Shown: in pieces, positions 53,371 through 62,783 of the stretch
Layout: each line of letters opens with the position of its first letter
Position numbering within the stretch: the first letter of the stretch is position 1
Source: JBQTGK01 sp052400665
Lineage (GTDB): Bacteria > Bacteroidota > Bacteroidia > Bacteroidales > Marinifilaceae
Reading direction: 5' to 3' (one strand)
Assembly: GCA_052400665.1 (NCBI GenBank)
Contig: JBQTGK010000004.1
DNA length: 64,000 nt
Made by a program: the position numbers and the translations under genes
Notes under the pieces: generated by a model
Seen by the model: only the letters and a program-made list of their open reading frames with translations
Databases searched by the model: none
Told to the model about the DNA's origin: nothing

Positions 53371-54132
53371 ATGAAAGCAGAAGGAAAAGTAGCCGTTATT
53401 ACTGGAGCAACAGGAGGAATTGGTTTCCAAGTAGCTAAAAGATTAGGTAAAGACGGATACACTGTAGTTTTAAACGGTATCGAAGATGAAGCGGGAGCTG
53501 AAAGAGTAAAAGAGCTTACTGCAGAGGGAATTACTGCAGAGTACTATGGTTTTGACGTTACGAGTGATGAGGCTGTAACGTTAAACATAAAGGCAATTGG
53601 AGAGAAGTACGGAAAAATCGATCTTCTTGTAAATAATGCAGGTGGATTAGGTGGAAGATCTAGATTTGAAGAGATGACAACTGAATTTTACAGATTTGTA
53701 ATGGCTTTAAATCTTGATTCAGTATTCTTTGCTTCAAGAGCAGCTATTCCTTTTCTTAAAAAAGGAAAAAATGCATCTATCATTAATTATACTTCAAATG
53801 CAGGATGGAATGCAGGCGGACCTGGGGCTGGTGTTTATGGAACATCAAAAGCAGGTGTTCATGCAATTACCAGAGCATTGGCAAAAGATTTAGCTGAATA
53901 TAATATTCGTGTAAATGCAGTATCTCCGGGTACTATTGATACCCCATTTCATGCTCAAATTAAAGCAACTAAGCCTGAAGTATTCGCTTCATGGGCAAAT
54001 AATATTATGCTTGGACGAATCGGTAAACCAGAAGAAGTTGCTTCGGTTGTTTCTTTTCTTGCAAGCGATGATGCTTCTTTTATTACCGCTGAGACTATTC
54101 AAATTGGTGGAGGTCAGGCTCTGGGAATATAA
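53371..54132 (+). CDS. SDR reductase, probable DEH reductase (copy 2)
   Basis: 253 residues, a tandem duplicate of copy 1. I count about 11 amino-acid changes (for example K2-A for S, 'YGFD' for 'YSFD', 'TLNIKAIG' for 'SSNIKQIG', 'YNIRV' for 'YGIRV', 'ITAETI' for 'MTAETV'). All SDR catalytic motifs are kept. Many synonymous differences exist, so the duplication is not very recent or is under purifying selection. Differences sit partly near the cofactor side ('YSFDVTSDEAVSS'), so the copies may differ in NADH/NADPH use or in regulation. Ends the alginate operon; a hairpin follows at 54272. Confidence 0.87.
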   Translation: MKAEGKVAVITGATGGIGFQVAKRLGKDGYTVVLNGIEDEAGAERVKELTAEGITAEYYGFDVTSDEAVTLNIKAIGEKYGKIDLLVNNAGGLGGRSRFEEMTTEFYRFVMALNLDSVFFASRAAIPFLKKGKNASIINYTSNAGWNAGGPGAGVYGTSKAGVHAITRALAKDLAEYNIRVNAVSPGTIDTPFHAQIKATKPEVFASWANNIMLGRIGKPEEVASVVSFLASDDASFITAETIQIGGGQALGI

Positions 54133-54271
54133 GAGGTTTAATCAAAAGGTTCAGTCTTTAATGTGTTAGTGTTAGAATACTAATTGGTGATAAGAGTTTG
54201 TAGAATCATTCTATTGGTAGGTGTGTTTATATTCATGAAGACTGATTTTTTGTAAATCCTTTGCTTAGCAA

Positions 54272-54306
54272 TTTTCGGGAAGGTATTTCCCAATCCTTCC
54301 CGGAAA
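54272..54306 (+). terminator. terminator hairpin at end of alginate operon
   Basis: Arms 54272-54283 and 54295-54306 pair over 12 bp with one wobble and an 11-nt loop; GC-rich for this genome. No strong T-run follows. Confidence 0.65.
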
Positions 54307-54715
54307 TTAGAGCTAATAAAATCCTTGCGTGTTTTTGCTGATTTTAAGCAAAAGCTTTATAAGTAGTTTGTTAATAGAGTAAAAATAGATTTTTTATTTA
54401 GATTGATTCTGTATTGCTAATTTTGGGAGAAAAATATTGAGACTTTTTACAATCAAATTATCTTAAATTGTTAAGAAGTTTAGAATAGTTTTTGTTTAAA
54501 TAAGAATATGATAATAGAATAAATATATTGGAATTAGATTAGGTGTGGTGTGATTTAAGAGATTGTAAAAGATAGTGGTAAACCAATTTAAATTGTTTAT
54601 AGTACAAGTGTTATATTAAGTTAATTTTTGTATTTCTGTTGTTGTTGATAATTATATTGTTTCTTACTCGTATTGTGTATTTTACTATGATGTATGTGTG
54701 GATGCGTTTAAATGG
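54307..54715. other. intergenic region upstream of second gntR
   Basis: About 410 nt, AT-rich, no gene. It holds the operator-like site at 54574; otherwise nothing I can identify. Confidence 0.55.
54574..54587. promoter_or_regulatory. GntR-type operator
   Basis: AGTGGTAAACCAAT matches 11 of 12 fixed positions of ATTGGTNNACCAAT; 214 nt before the second gntR gene, mirroring the distal site at 35863 for the first. Confidence 0.6.
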
Positions 54716-54757
54716 TTTGTAAACGTGTTTAAATGTAACTAAATTTGTCCTACCAAT
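54716..54757 (+). promoter_or_regulatory. second gntR promoter with overlapping operator
   Basis: -33 TTTG at 54716-54719, 20-nt spacer, -7 TAAATTTG at 54740-54747. The operator-like TTTGTCCTACCAAT (54744-54757) begins four bases into the -7 box, the same offset as at the first gntR. Left half is weak, right half perfect. Confidence 0.55.
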
Positions 54758-54801
54758 AGTGAATTTTATATTGGGTTATTTTTGATAAACAAAGTTATTG
54801 T

Positions 54802-55509
54802 ATGGAATTATTAGATAATTTTAAGGCTATTGAGGTTGAATCACCAGTTGATAAAATTATTAGACAAATAAGAAGTTTAATTGTCTCAGGATATTTGAGT
54901 CCAGGAGATAAACTACCTTCAGAGAGAAAGCTTTCCGAGAAGTTAGGCGTTGGAAGAACTTATATTCGCGATGCAATAAAAAAATTAGAATTCTTCGGAG
55001 TTTTAACAACACATCCCCAAAGTGGAGTTGTTGTTAATGGTGCTGATATTTCAGCAATGGAAGGTTTGTTTTCTAATATAATGAAAATAGAACGTCCCGA
55101 TTTTCAGTCTTTGGTAGAAACCAGAGTTACAATGGAAATATTTTCGGTGCGTAAAGCTGCAGAAAGAAGAACAGAAGAAGATATTGTTTTATTGGAAGAT
55201 GCCTTAAATGCTTACGAAAACAAATTAGCAAAAAATCTCCCATCGGAGAATGAAGATTTTCAGTTTCATTTAAGAATTGCTGAGACTTCTCATAATGCAG
55301 TTGTAAAAACCATGATGCTGATTATTTTACCAGACATTCTTGCAATATACCGAAAAGAGAAAGTTTGTGTACACGATTTACTAGCTAAAACTGATTCTGA
55401 GCATAGAAGTATTTTAGAAGCAATTAAAGAACAAGATGCAGATAAGGCAGCCATGCTTATGGAAAATCATTTGCATGATGTTCTGGAGTTTAGTAAGAGA
55501 ATTATATAA
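54802..55509 (+). CDS. FadR-subfamily GntR transcriptional regulator (second paralog)
   Basis: 235 residues, close paralog of the regulator at 36113. Both begin 'M-E-x-L-D-N-F-K-A-I-E-V-E-S'. The winged helix has 'GDKLPSERKLSEKLGVGRTY' and the FCD domain 'FQFHLRIAETSHNAV' and 'SEHRSILEAI'. The recognition helix is nearly identical to the first paralog ('VGRTYIRDAIKKL' versus 'VGRTHIRNAIRKL'), so both probably read the same operator, while the FCD domains differ more and may sense different uronate intermediates. It sits at the downstream border of the alginate genes and is followed by a hairpin. Confidence 0.9.
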   Translation: MELLDNFKAIEVESPVDKIIRQIRSLIVSGYLSPGDKLPSERKLSEKLGVGRTYIRDAIKKLEFFGVLTTHPQSGVVVNGADISAMEGLFSNIMKIERPDFQSLVETRVTMEIFSVRKAAERRTEEDIVLLEDALNAYENKLAKNLPSENEDFQFHLRIAETSHNAVVKTMMLIILPDILAIYRKEKVCVHDLLAKTDSEHRSILEAIKEQDADKAAMLMENHLHDVLEFSKRII

Positions 55510-55514
55510 AAATT

Positions 55515-55540
55515 ATTTAGTGCGTTAAAGCGCACTAAAT
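55515..55540 (+). terminator. terminator hairpin after second gntR
   Basis: ATTTAGTGCG, 6-nt loop, CGCACTAAAT: perfect 10-bp stem starting 6 nt after the stop. Confidence 0.75.
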
Positions 55541-55674
55541 TTACATCCTTAAATAGAGCTTTACACAAGCTATTTTACACCTTCATTCATCAGATCAAAA
55601 TTTTGATCTCCCATTTATTCTTGTAGATACATTCCTGTGTCATCTTCTTTATAGTCTATTGTAGATATTTAAAG

Positions 55675-55691
55675 ATTAGTAACTTACTAAT
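55675..55691. repeat. short inverted repeat upstream of TauE/SafE gene
   Basis: ATTAGT, 5 nt, ACTAAT, located 67 nt before the start at 55759. Possible regulator site; unsupported otherwise. Confidence 0.3.
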
Positions 55692-55758
55692 TTAGTTTAA
55701 AATATATAATTAATATATTAATCTCAGTAATGAGGTTTTTTAATATTACAATTAATTT

Positions 55759-56508
55759 ATGGAGTTGTTGGATTTAATTTTTATTGTGCTAGCTGGTACT
55801 TTTGCCGGATTTTTAAATGTTGTGGCTGGGGGAGGTTCTCTAATAACTTTACCATTATTAATTTTTTTAGGTTTGCCACCTACGATTGCAAACGGAACCA
55901 ATCGAATTGCTATTCTGGCACAAAACTCATTTGCTATAGCAAAATTTAACCAAAATGGAGTAAGCTCTTATCCTTACAGTATTTACCTTGGTATATCTGC
56001 TCTTGCAGGATCTCTTGTTGGTGCACTTCTTGTTTTTGATATCGACGAAGATGTCTTTAAACGAATTCTATCTATAGTTATGGTAGGGGTTGCATTGCTA
56101 ATTCTTTTTAACAGAAAAAGTAAGGATTTAGATGTTGAAGAGAAAATGCATTTTAAGAATCAGGCGTGGGGAGTAATTTCTTTTTTCTTTATTGGTATTT
56201 ATGGTGGTTTCTTGCACGCGGGAATTGGGTTTATTATCATATTAACTCTTACTAAATTAAATGGTTTTTCTCTGTTAAAGACCAATAGTATTAAAGTTAC
56301 GGTAGCCTTAATTTATACTCTTGCTGCTGTTGGTGTATTTATCTATAACGATGCTATTAACTGGAAGTTTGCTTTAGTTCTTGCAGCAGGAAATGCATTG
56401 GGTGGATATCTGGGGTCATCCTTCTCTGTTAAAAGAGGCGATAAATGGATAAAAGCAATTCTATTGGTAAGTATTTTGGTACTGGCGGTAAAATTATGGT
56501 TCTTTTAA
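55759..56508 (+). CDS. TauE/SafE-family (TSUP) membrane permease
   Basis: 249-residue inner-membrane protein with about eight hydrophobic segments. The two family repeats are visible: 'GTFAGFLNVVAGGGSLITLP' and, in the second half, 'YGGFLHAGIGFIIILTLTKL'. Between them is a Lys/Asp-rich cytoplasmic loop near residue 120. TSUP members export or import sulfite, sulfonates or small organic anions. Here it lies 22 nt before kdgK in one operon, which suggests a uronate-derived acid or another small anion as substrate rather than sulfite. The true substrate is unknown. Confidence 0.85.
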   Translation: MELLDLIFIVLAGTFAGFLNVVAGGGSLITLPLLIFLGLPPTIANGTNRIAILAQNSFAIAKFNQNGVSSYPYSIYLGISALAGSLVGALLVFDIDEDVFKRILSIVMVGVALLILFNRKSKDLDVEEKMHFKNQAWGVISFFFIGIYGGFLHAGIGFIIILTLTKLNGFSLLKTNSIKVTVALIYTLAAVGVFIYNDAINWKFALVLAAGNALGGYLGSSFSVKRGDKWIKAILLVSILVLAVKLWFF

Positions 56509-56530
56509 TAAATTCGTTACTAATTGTGCT

Positions 56531-57562
56531 ATGAATAAAAAGGTTATAACATTTGGAGAGGTAATGTTGCGTTTAGCAACACCCGAACATCAGCGATTTG
56601 CACAAACAGAAAGTGTGGAAGCAACTTATGGAGGAGGAGAAGTCAATGTTTCTGCATCCTTGGCTAGTTTTGGGATTCCTACCTCTTTCGTTACCCGATT
56701 ACCAAATAATGATATCGGACGCTCCTGTAATCATAGATTGAATGGTTTAGGTGTTGATACAAGTTCTGTAGTTTGGGGAGGCGATCGATTGGGAATTTAT
56801 TTTCTGGAAACTGGTGCTGTAGCTCGCGGATCGAAAGTAGTGTACGACAGATCTTCTTCGGCTTTTACGCAATTTAAAAAAGGAATGGTTAACTGGGATC
56901 TGGTATTTGATAATGCCACCTGGTTTCATTGGACTGGTATTATTCCTGCCATTTCTAAAGGGGCTACTCAAGTGCTGGAGGAGGCTTTGGAAAATGCAGA
57001 AATGAGAGGTATAACTGTTTCCTGTGATGTGAATTATCGTAGTAAATTGTGGAAGGCAAATAACAAAGCCTCCTCGGTAATGCCTGACTTAATTGCAAAA
57101 ACCGATATTTTAATCGCTAACGAGTTCGATGCAGATAAGGTACTTTGTGTAAATACTGGTTTGCCTGAAGATTGCAAATATTCCAACGCGACTTTTAAGC
57201 AGATTTCTGAGAAGTTAATGGAGAAGTATCCACGTATAAAAAAAGTGATAACAAGCAGGCGGGGAACAATTAATGCCAATTATAATAAATTGGTTGGTAT
57301 TATTTACGATGGACAGAAAGTATGGGAATCGCCGACCTTTGAAATAACACATATTGTTGATCGAGTTGGCGGAGGAGATGCGCTAATGGCTGGATTAATT
57401 TATGGATTTCTAAGTTTTCCCAATGATAGCCAGCGGATTATTGATTTTGCTGTTGCAGCCTCTTTTATCAAGCATACCGTTTCGGGAGATGTTAATTTGT
57501 TATCGGTTTCGGAGGTGGAAAAGGTAATGCGTGGTGATATTGGTGGAAAAATTGATTGGTAG
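56531..57562 (+). CDS. kdgK: 2-keto-3-deoxygluconate kinase
   Basis: 343-residue PfkB-family kinase phosphorylating KDG to KDPG. 'ITFGEVMLRLATPEHQRFAQ' at the start is typical of KdgK, followed by the substrate-binding 'YGGGEVNVSASLASFG' and PfkB signature 2 'DRVGGGDALMAGLIYGFL' with catalytic Asp. Slightly longer than the bacterial average of about 310-340. It is coupled to the TauE/SafE gene and completes the cytoplasmic branch after the SDRs. The KDPG aldolase expected next is absent; a bidirectional terminator follows. Confidence 0.9.
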   Translation: MNKKVITFGEVMLRLATPEHQRFAQTESVEATYGGGEVNVSASLASFGIPTSFVTRLPNNDIGRSCNHRLNGLGVDTSSVVWGGDRLGIYFLETGAVARGSKVVYDRSSSAFTQFKKGMVNWDLVFDNATWFHWTGIIPAISKGATQVLEEALENAEMRGITVSCDVNYRSKLWKANNKASSVMPDLIAKTDILIANEFDADKVLCVNTGLPEDCKYSNATFKQISEKLMEKYPRIKKVITSRRGTINANYNKLVGIIYDGQKVWESPTFEITHIVDRVGGGDALMAGLIYGFLSFPNDSQRIIDFAVAASFIKHTVSGDVNLLSVSEVEKVMRGDIGGKIDW

Positions 57563-57591
57563 ATGTAAATATCATGATGATATAAGTATAA

Positions 57592-57628
57592 AAAAAACGG
57601 TCTTTAATTAGTAATTAAAAACCGTTTT
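57592..57628. terminator. bidirectional terminator between kdgK and sbcC
   Basis: AAACGGT-TTTAATTA / AATTAAA-ACCGTTT hairpin with A-run and T-run at its ends, between convergent genes. Confidence 0.9.
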
Positions 57629-57674
57629 TAGTGCTATCAGATCAAAATAAATGAACTACTTTGTTATTTGCAGG

Positions 57675-60600
57675 TTATCTGATTTCGATATGACTGTTGC
57701 CCGAATTGTCTTTCACTAATTCTATTTGTGTACTAATGCGTTCTTTTAGTGCTTCTACATGGCTAATTATTCCAATGGTTCTATTACTTTCAGCTTGTAA
57801 GCGTTCCAAAGTGCCTAAAGCCAGTTCTAAGGTTACCTGATCTAAACTCCCAAACCCTTCATCAATAAAGAGAGTTTCCAATTGGGTGTTTTGTCCGGCT
57901 AAATCCGATAAACCTAATGCCAGAGCAAGTGAAATTATAAAACTCTCGCCACCCGAAAGTGTACGAACCGATCGTTCTTCGTTTCCTTGCAAAGTATCAA
58001 CTACAAAAAGATCTTCGTTTTGTTGCGGATTGTATTTTAAGAGGTATCTCTTGTCTAGTTTTCTAAGATGCAAATTAGCGAGACTTAGCATTTGTTGTAA
58101 GCTTAATTCTTGTGCAAACTTGCTGTATTTATTTCCTGTAGCATCGCCAATTAAATCATTTAAATTGTCCCATCGTTTAACTTCTTTTCTTTGTAATTCC
58201 AGTTCTTTTAGCAGATTTCCAGCACGTTTTTGGTTCTCTTTGTCTTGTTTTAGTTGTTGTTCAAAGGCACCTAAATTTTTATTAGCTTCTCCCAATCGCG
58301 CATCTTCGAGTTTTTCATTTTTCAAGAGCTCATCCGTGGGCAACTGGCTAATTTTCTCTGTTATTTTCACTAAAGATTCTTCTATATCATTTTTACTTTG
58401 CTCATTAGCTGTTTTTTTATTCTGATAAGTATCTTTTTTGTTCTTAATACTCTCGGCAATTTCTTCAGGTAAAATAGCTTTAATTGCCAATTCTAAATTA
58501 TCAAAAGATCGTTCTCGAACAAGAGCTAGTAGTGTTTTAAATTCGTTCTCGTATTTATTTTGCAATTCACTAATGTTTTTTGTTTTCTTATGTAATAGGT
58601 TTTTTAGGTTTGCAATGTTGTTTTTTGCGCTTAGTTCATTTTTCTTACTTTCTTGCGATTGCAGACTTGCTTGTTCTAGTTTATTATCGATTTTTATTTG
58701 CTCTTCGGCAGGTAATTTATCGCCTAATAATTCTTTTCGTTTTTTATCAATATCTAATTTAGATTTAGAAAATTTGTTAAGCTTAAGTGTTTGCTGGTTT
58801 ATCTCTTTTCGGTTTGCTTCTAGTTTTTCAATTCCTGCTTTTATCAATTCATTTAGTTGAACAATATTTTTGTCTTGAGATGAAAGTTCTTCTTTTTTCT
58901 TTTGATATTGAATATGAAGTGTACTTAAGCTTTCTAATTTTGATTTTAGATTTGATTTTTCCTCAATAAACTCTGATAATTTAGACAGATGGAGTTCACT
59001 TTGTTTTTGAGTTTCGGCAATTTGTGTTGCCTTATCAATAATGGGCTTTAGTAATTGTAAATTTAGATTAATATTCTCCTTAGAATCATATTTTATAGCT
59101 AATTTTTTTATTTGTAGATCCTGATTTTTAAAATCTTCAATTAGTTTTTTTAAGCTATCTTCATCTAATATTTTCAACGAGATTTTGAGTTTTAACTGTT
59201 CTTTTTCAAAATCTTGAAAATCATCATTCAAAGTAATTTTTAATTTGTCAGATCGCTCTTGAATATTCTTATTGTCGGCATTTAGGTGAACCAATTCTTT
59301 TTGTTGTGCATCTATATTGTTTGTTATACTTTTTATATCAGCATGTAATTGTTCTTGCTCTTTTTTGCTTTCCTTACTCTTATTTTCGTAGCTTCCTACA
59401 AAAGGATGATGAGTTGAACCGCACAAAGGACAAGGCTCGTTAGGAATTAGTTTTTCACGTTTATCTTCTAATGACGACTCTAACTGTAAACGCTGTATTC
59501 GCAGATTTATTTCTTCCTCTTTAAGCTGTAAAACTTTTAATTTAGGTTCTTGTTTTTTCAGAAAATCTTCACCTGTGGCTATTAATTTATTGTTAGCTTT
59601 TAATTTTAGTTCTAACTCAAGCTTTTCCTTATTATTCTTAATGTAAGATTTCTGAAGTGTTTCAAGTTGATCAAGACATCTAATTTTTTGAGCTGCTTGT
59701 TCTGTTAGTTGTTTTAACTCGTCTCGATTACTAAATTTTGCTTTTTTAAGCTCTTCCTCAAGTGGGAGTAGCTGAGTTTTAAAATCATCGATATGTTTAT
59801 GAATAATCTCAATTTTTTCAGTCCAATTACTTCCTTTAAGCAGATGATTTTTCAGCTCTTTATTTTGTAAAATTTTTACTTCCTCCTCGAACTTTGAAAA
59901 GATATTTCTCATTTGCTTTACTTGCTCATTCACCAAAGGTAATAAAGCAGGAACCTCTTCAAGGGCTTTATTTTTGCTAAGAAACTTCTCAATTTCTATT
60001 TTATAATTCTCACAGGTTTTTAAATTTTTAGTGTGTTCATTCTGTTTTATTTCCAGATTTTTATATGCAAGGGTAGAGCCATCCAATTCATTTTTGTGTT
60101 CTTTGATTTGAGCTGTCAGATTTTTTAATTGTTCATCTAAGAGTGAAACCTTGTTGAGAACAGGTAACAACAGTTTGCGCTCTGTGCTTAAGCGTTTTTC
60201 ATTCTCAATATGAATAGCTACTTGCTTACTTATTTGCTCAAGTTCTTTCTTTTTATCTGTAATTTGTTTTTCCCATTCTCCAGTTTGTTTTTTAAGCTGT
60301 TCAATTTGTTTTGCCAATAGTATGTTTTGTTGCAAATCTCCCTTAATATGAATCAGTTTGTTATGTTGTTCGAGTTGTTGCAAACGGGGAGCGAAATCTT
60401 GAATTCCTTTTTTGATTATTTCTTCATCTTTTCTATTTTTTTCAAGAGAAAGTTTGAGTGCTGATTCTTGTTTGCGAATATCAATCTGTTCTTTGGTGAT
60501 TTTGATTTGCTTCTCTAACTTTTCAAGTTCGATCTTTAGCTCTTTACTTTTCTCTATAATACTTTCTTTATCTTCTGGGCTTAACAGTTCTATGCCCTGC

Positions 60601-61232
60601 ATTTTATTATTTAAAGCTTCTATTTTTGCTTTTTGCTCTCTTAGCTTGGTATAGGCTGCTATTCCAATTTGGCGGTAAATTTCAGTTCCCGTAATTTTCT
60701 CAAGTAACTCGGAGCGTTCGTTGGCATTTGCCTTTAAAAATCTTGCAAATTCGCCTTGCGATAGAACAATTGATTTTACGAATTGATCGTAGTTTAGACC
60801 TGTTATCTCAGTATTTTTGGTAGGGATATTTCTTTTTGCTTGTTCCAGAATATCCCATTCACCATCTTGATTTAATTGAGAAAGCTCCATTTCGTAATCA
60901 CGAAGATTGTGATTTCTGTTTCGACTAATGCTCCATTTCGAACGGTAGCTACTTCCATTCACCTGGTATTCAACTTCAGCGAAACAATCGGATGTTCCTC
61001 GTGTGATTAATGTCCCAAATTTTTCAATATTAGCAGTAGATAGTTTTCCACTGCGCGGAATTTGGTTATATAAAGCTAAGCTGATAGCATCGAGCAAAGT
61101 ACTTTTACCTGCTCCTGTTGGGCCAGTAATGGCAAACAAGCCTGTTTCACTTAATGGAGCTTTATTAAAATTTATAGTATGTTCCTCTTTTAAAGAGTTA
61201 AGATTTTTTATTCTTAGTTGGGTAATCTTCAT
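57675..61232 (-). CDS. sbcC: SbcC, SMC-like nuclease subunit
   Basis: 1185-residue ATPase of the SbcCD (Mre11-Rad50-like) complex that processes hairpins and DNA ends. Walker A 'ITGPTGAGKSTLLDAI' near residue 40, a long coiled coil, a zinc hook 'CPLC' near residue 600, a second coiled coil, ABC signature 'SGGESFIISLALALGLSDLA' and Walker B 'LETLFIDEGFGSLD' near the C-terminus. Its start lies 18 nt after sbcD on the same strand, so they form an operon. Length is normal. Confidence 0.95.
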   Translation of the reverse strand: MKITQLRIKNLNSLKEEHTINFNKAPLSETGLFAITGPTGAGKSTLLDAISLALYNQIPRSGKLSTANIEKFGTLITRGTSDCFAEVEYQVNGSSYRSKWSISRNRNHNLRDYEMELSQLNQDGEWDILEQAKRNIPTKNTEITGLNYDQFVKSIVLSQGEFARFLKANANERSELLEKITGTEIYRQIGIAAYTKLREQKAKIEALNNKMQGIELLSPEDKESIIEKSKELKIELEKLEKQIKITKEQIDIRKQESALKLSLEKNRKDEEIIKKGIQDFAPRLQQLEQHNKLIHIKGDLQQNILLAKQIEQLKKQTGEWEKQITDKKKELEQISKQVAIHIENEKRLSTERKLLLPVLNKVSLLDEQLKNLTAQIKEHKNELDGSTLAYKNLEIKQNEHTKNLKTCENYKIEIEKFLSKNKALEEVPALLPLVNEQVKQMRNIFSKFEEEVKILQNKELKNHLLKGSNWTEKIEIIHKHIDDFKTQLLPLEEELKKAKFSNRDELKQLTEQAAQKIRCLDQLETLQKSYIKNNKEKLELELKLKANNKLIATGEDFLKKQEPKLKVLQLKEEEINLRIQRLQLESSLEDKREKLIPNEPCPLCGSTHHPFVGSYENKSKESKKEQEQLHADIKSITNNIDAQQKELVHLNADNKNIQERSDKLKITLNDDFQDFEKEQLKLKISLKILDEDSLKKLIEDFKNQDLQIKKLAIKYDSKENINLNLQLLKPIIDKATQIAETQKQSELHLSKLSEFIEEKSNLKSKLESLSTLHIQYQKKKEELSSQDKNIVQLNELIKAGIEKLEANRKEINQQTLKLNKFSKSKLDIDKKRKELLGDKLPAEEQIKIDNKLEQASLQSQESKKNELSAKNNIANLKNLLHKKTKNISELQNKYENEFKTLLALVRERSFDNLELAIKAILPEEIAESIKNKKDTYQNKKTANEQSKNDIEESLVKITEKISQLPTDELLKNEKLEDARLGEANKNLGAFEQQLKQDKENQKRAGNLLKELELQRKEVKRWDNLNDLIGDATGNKYSKFAQELSLQQMLSLANLHLRKLDKRYLLKYNPQQNEDLFVVDTLQGNEERSVRTLSGGESFIISLALALGLSDLAGQNTQLETLFIDEGFGSLDQVTLELALGTLERLQAESNRTIGIISHVEALKERISTQIELVKDNSGNSHIEIR

Positions 61233-61250
61233 TGTATCTGGAATATGATC

Positions 61251-62465
61251 TTATTGTTCCTGTTCATTCATTTCCTGTAAAAGCTGTTGGTAGCTGTTTT
61301 GTAATTCAGTTCGGTCTTCGAAACTCGATCGATCTAAAAGCTTTTCAAAAACTTCCCGGTTTGTTAGGTCTTTTAATGCAATTTGCTCTTCATATAATTC
61401 CGATACACCTTTCACACGATCCTTAAAACTGATGGATGGTTTTATAATCTCCAAATCAAAATCCTCGGCTAAAACTTCTTTGTATTTTTGTATCAAATTA
61501 GGATCGTAGTTTTCTTCTACAATTTGAATTTCGGCCCAATCTGTAAATTCACCTACCGATTTATGTTGTCGTATTTGTGCGGTAACTTCATCTAAATTTC
61601 CGGTAAATGCAATAAGTCTTCTAAATAATGGAACCGGAACTGATTCTATCGAATCGAGTTTATTATCCTTGAATTCTACAATAACAACTTCTTTGAGGTC
61701 ATTTTTCTCGCTAAAACTTAAGGGAATTGGAGATCCGGAATAACGAACTTGTTCTTGTTTAGATATGCGTTGTGGACGATGAATATGTCCTAAGGCAACA
61801 TAGTTAAAGTTTTGAGGGAAATCATTCCATTTAAAAGCTGCCTGATTTCCCATTTGAATATCTCTTTCGCTATCGCTTGTAGAAGCGCCTGCCATGTAAA
61901 GGTGACCAGTTGCAATTACGGGTAATTTTTTTGTATTGATCTTTTTTACATATTCAGATAATTCCTTATAGTGTTCTGCAATCCCCAAGCTTGTTGCCTT
62001 TACTTTGTCTTCGTAACTCTCACCCGCTATACCTTTGCGAATATCTCTGTCGCGCAAATATGGAACCGCACATACATAAGCAGCAGGTTCACCTTTTTTG
62101 TTCTTAACTTCAACAATTTCTTTTTCAATAGAGTTGGGAACACCTCCAATTACTGTTATGTCTAATGCATCTAATAGACTTTTTGGAGCATTCAAAGTAC
62201 TTACATAATCATGATTTCCTCCCGTAATAATTACTTTTTGGCATGTACTTTCGCGGCATTGGGTTAAGAATCTATAATACTGTTGTAAGGCCGAATTAGA
62301 AGGATAGCCTACGTCGAAAATATCTCCGGCAATTACGAGTAAATCAATTTTCCTGTCATGTAATATTTCCAATAACCAGCTAAAGAATTTTTCGTGTTCA
62401 TAAAATCTGTCTTTGCCATGCAGGCGCTGCCCGATATGCCAATCGGATGTATGTAATATTCTCAT
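61251..62465 (-). CDS. sbcD: SbcD, Mre11-like nuclease subunit
   Basis: 404 residues from the ATG at 62465; a longer frame starting 60 nt upstream adds an aromatic leader that does not belong to the family. Metallophosphoesterase motifs appear in order: 'RILHTSDWHIGQRLHG', 'LVIAGDIFDVG', 'IITGGNHDYVS', 'VIATGHLYMAG' and 'VALGHIHRPQ'. The C-terminal domain binds SbcC. First gene of the sbcDC operon. It works in the cytoplasm with SbcC on palindromic DNA and double-strand ends. Confidence 0.94.
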   Translation of the reverse strand: MRILHTSDWHIGQRLHGKDRFYEHEKFFSWLLEILHDRKIDLLVIAGDIFDVGYPSNSALQQYYRFLTQCRESTCQKVIITGGNHDYVSTLNAPKSLLDALDITVIGGVPNSIEKEIVEVKNKKGEPAAYVCAVPYLRDRDIRKGIAGESYEDKVKATSLGIAEHYKELSEYVKKINTKKLPVIATGHLYMAGASTSDSERDIQMGNQAAFKWNDFPQNFNYVALGHIHRPQRISKQEQVRYSGSPIPLSFSEKNDLKEVVIVEFKDNKLDSIESVPVPLFRRLIAFTGNLDEVTAQIRQHKSVGEFTDWAEIQIVEENYDPNLIQKYKEVLAEDFDLEIIKPSISFKDRVKGVSELYEEQIALKDLTNREVFEKLLDRSSFEDRTELQNSYQQLLQEMNEQEQ

Positions 62466-62783
62466 GAATAAATAATATTTTTTGTAGTAGTGAATATAGA
62501 AAAAGAATTTGTGACAAGTAAGCAAGTTAGATGTGTTTAAAAATAAAAAATGATATATTTTTCAGGATCAGTCAATAGTATTTTATAGAATAGCTGAAAT
62601 TGCAATACAGAATTATGTTGGGAATATTATGAATGAAAAATGTTAGCAGTATTGATGTTTTTGTTAATGAGTAAGTTAATCTAATATAACAGCAGAATAG
62701 AAAATATTTGAGTACTTCTTTTTTACTTGGGCTAAGTTTATTTGAATTTAATAGTTTTTTTCAATGTGTTATTTCCGAGAATC
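62466..62783. other. intergenic region, nothing identified
   Basis: 318 AT-rich nt upstream of sbcD. No gene or clear motif; the sbcDC promoter must lie here. Confidence 0.5.

Noticed and set aside
57886..58860. Ser/Phe-rich plus-strand frames across sbcC
   Set aside because: Antisense of Lys/Glu-rich coiled coil; low-complexity composition explains them.
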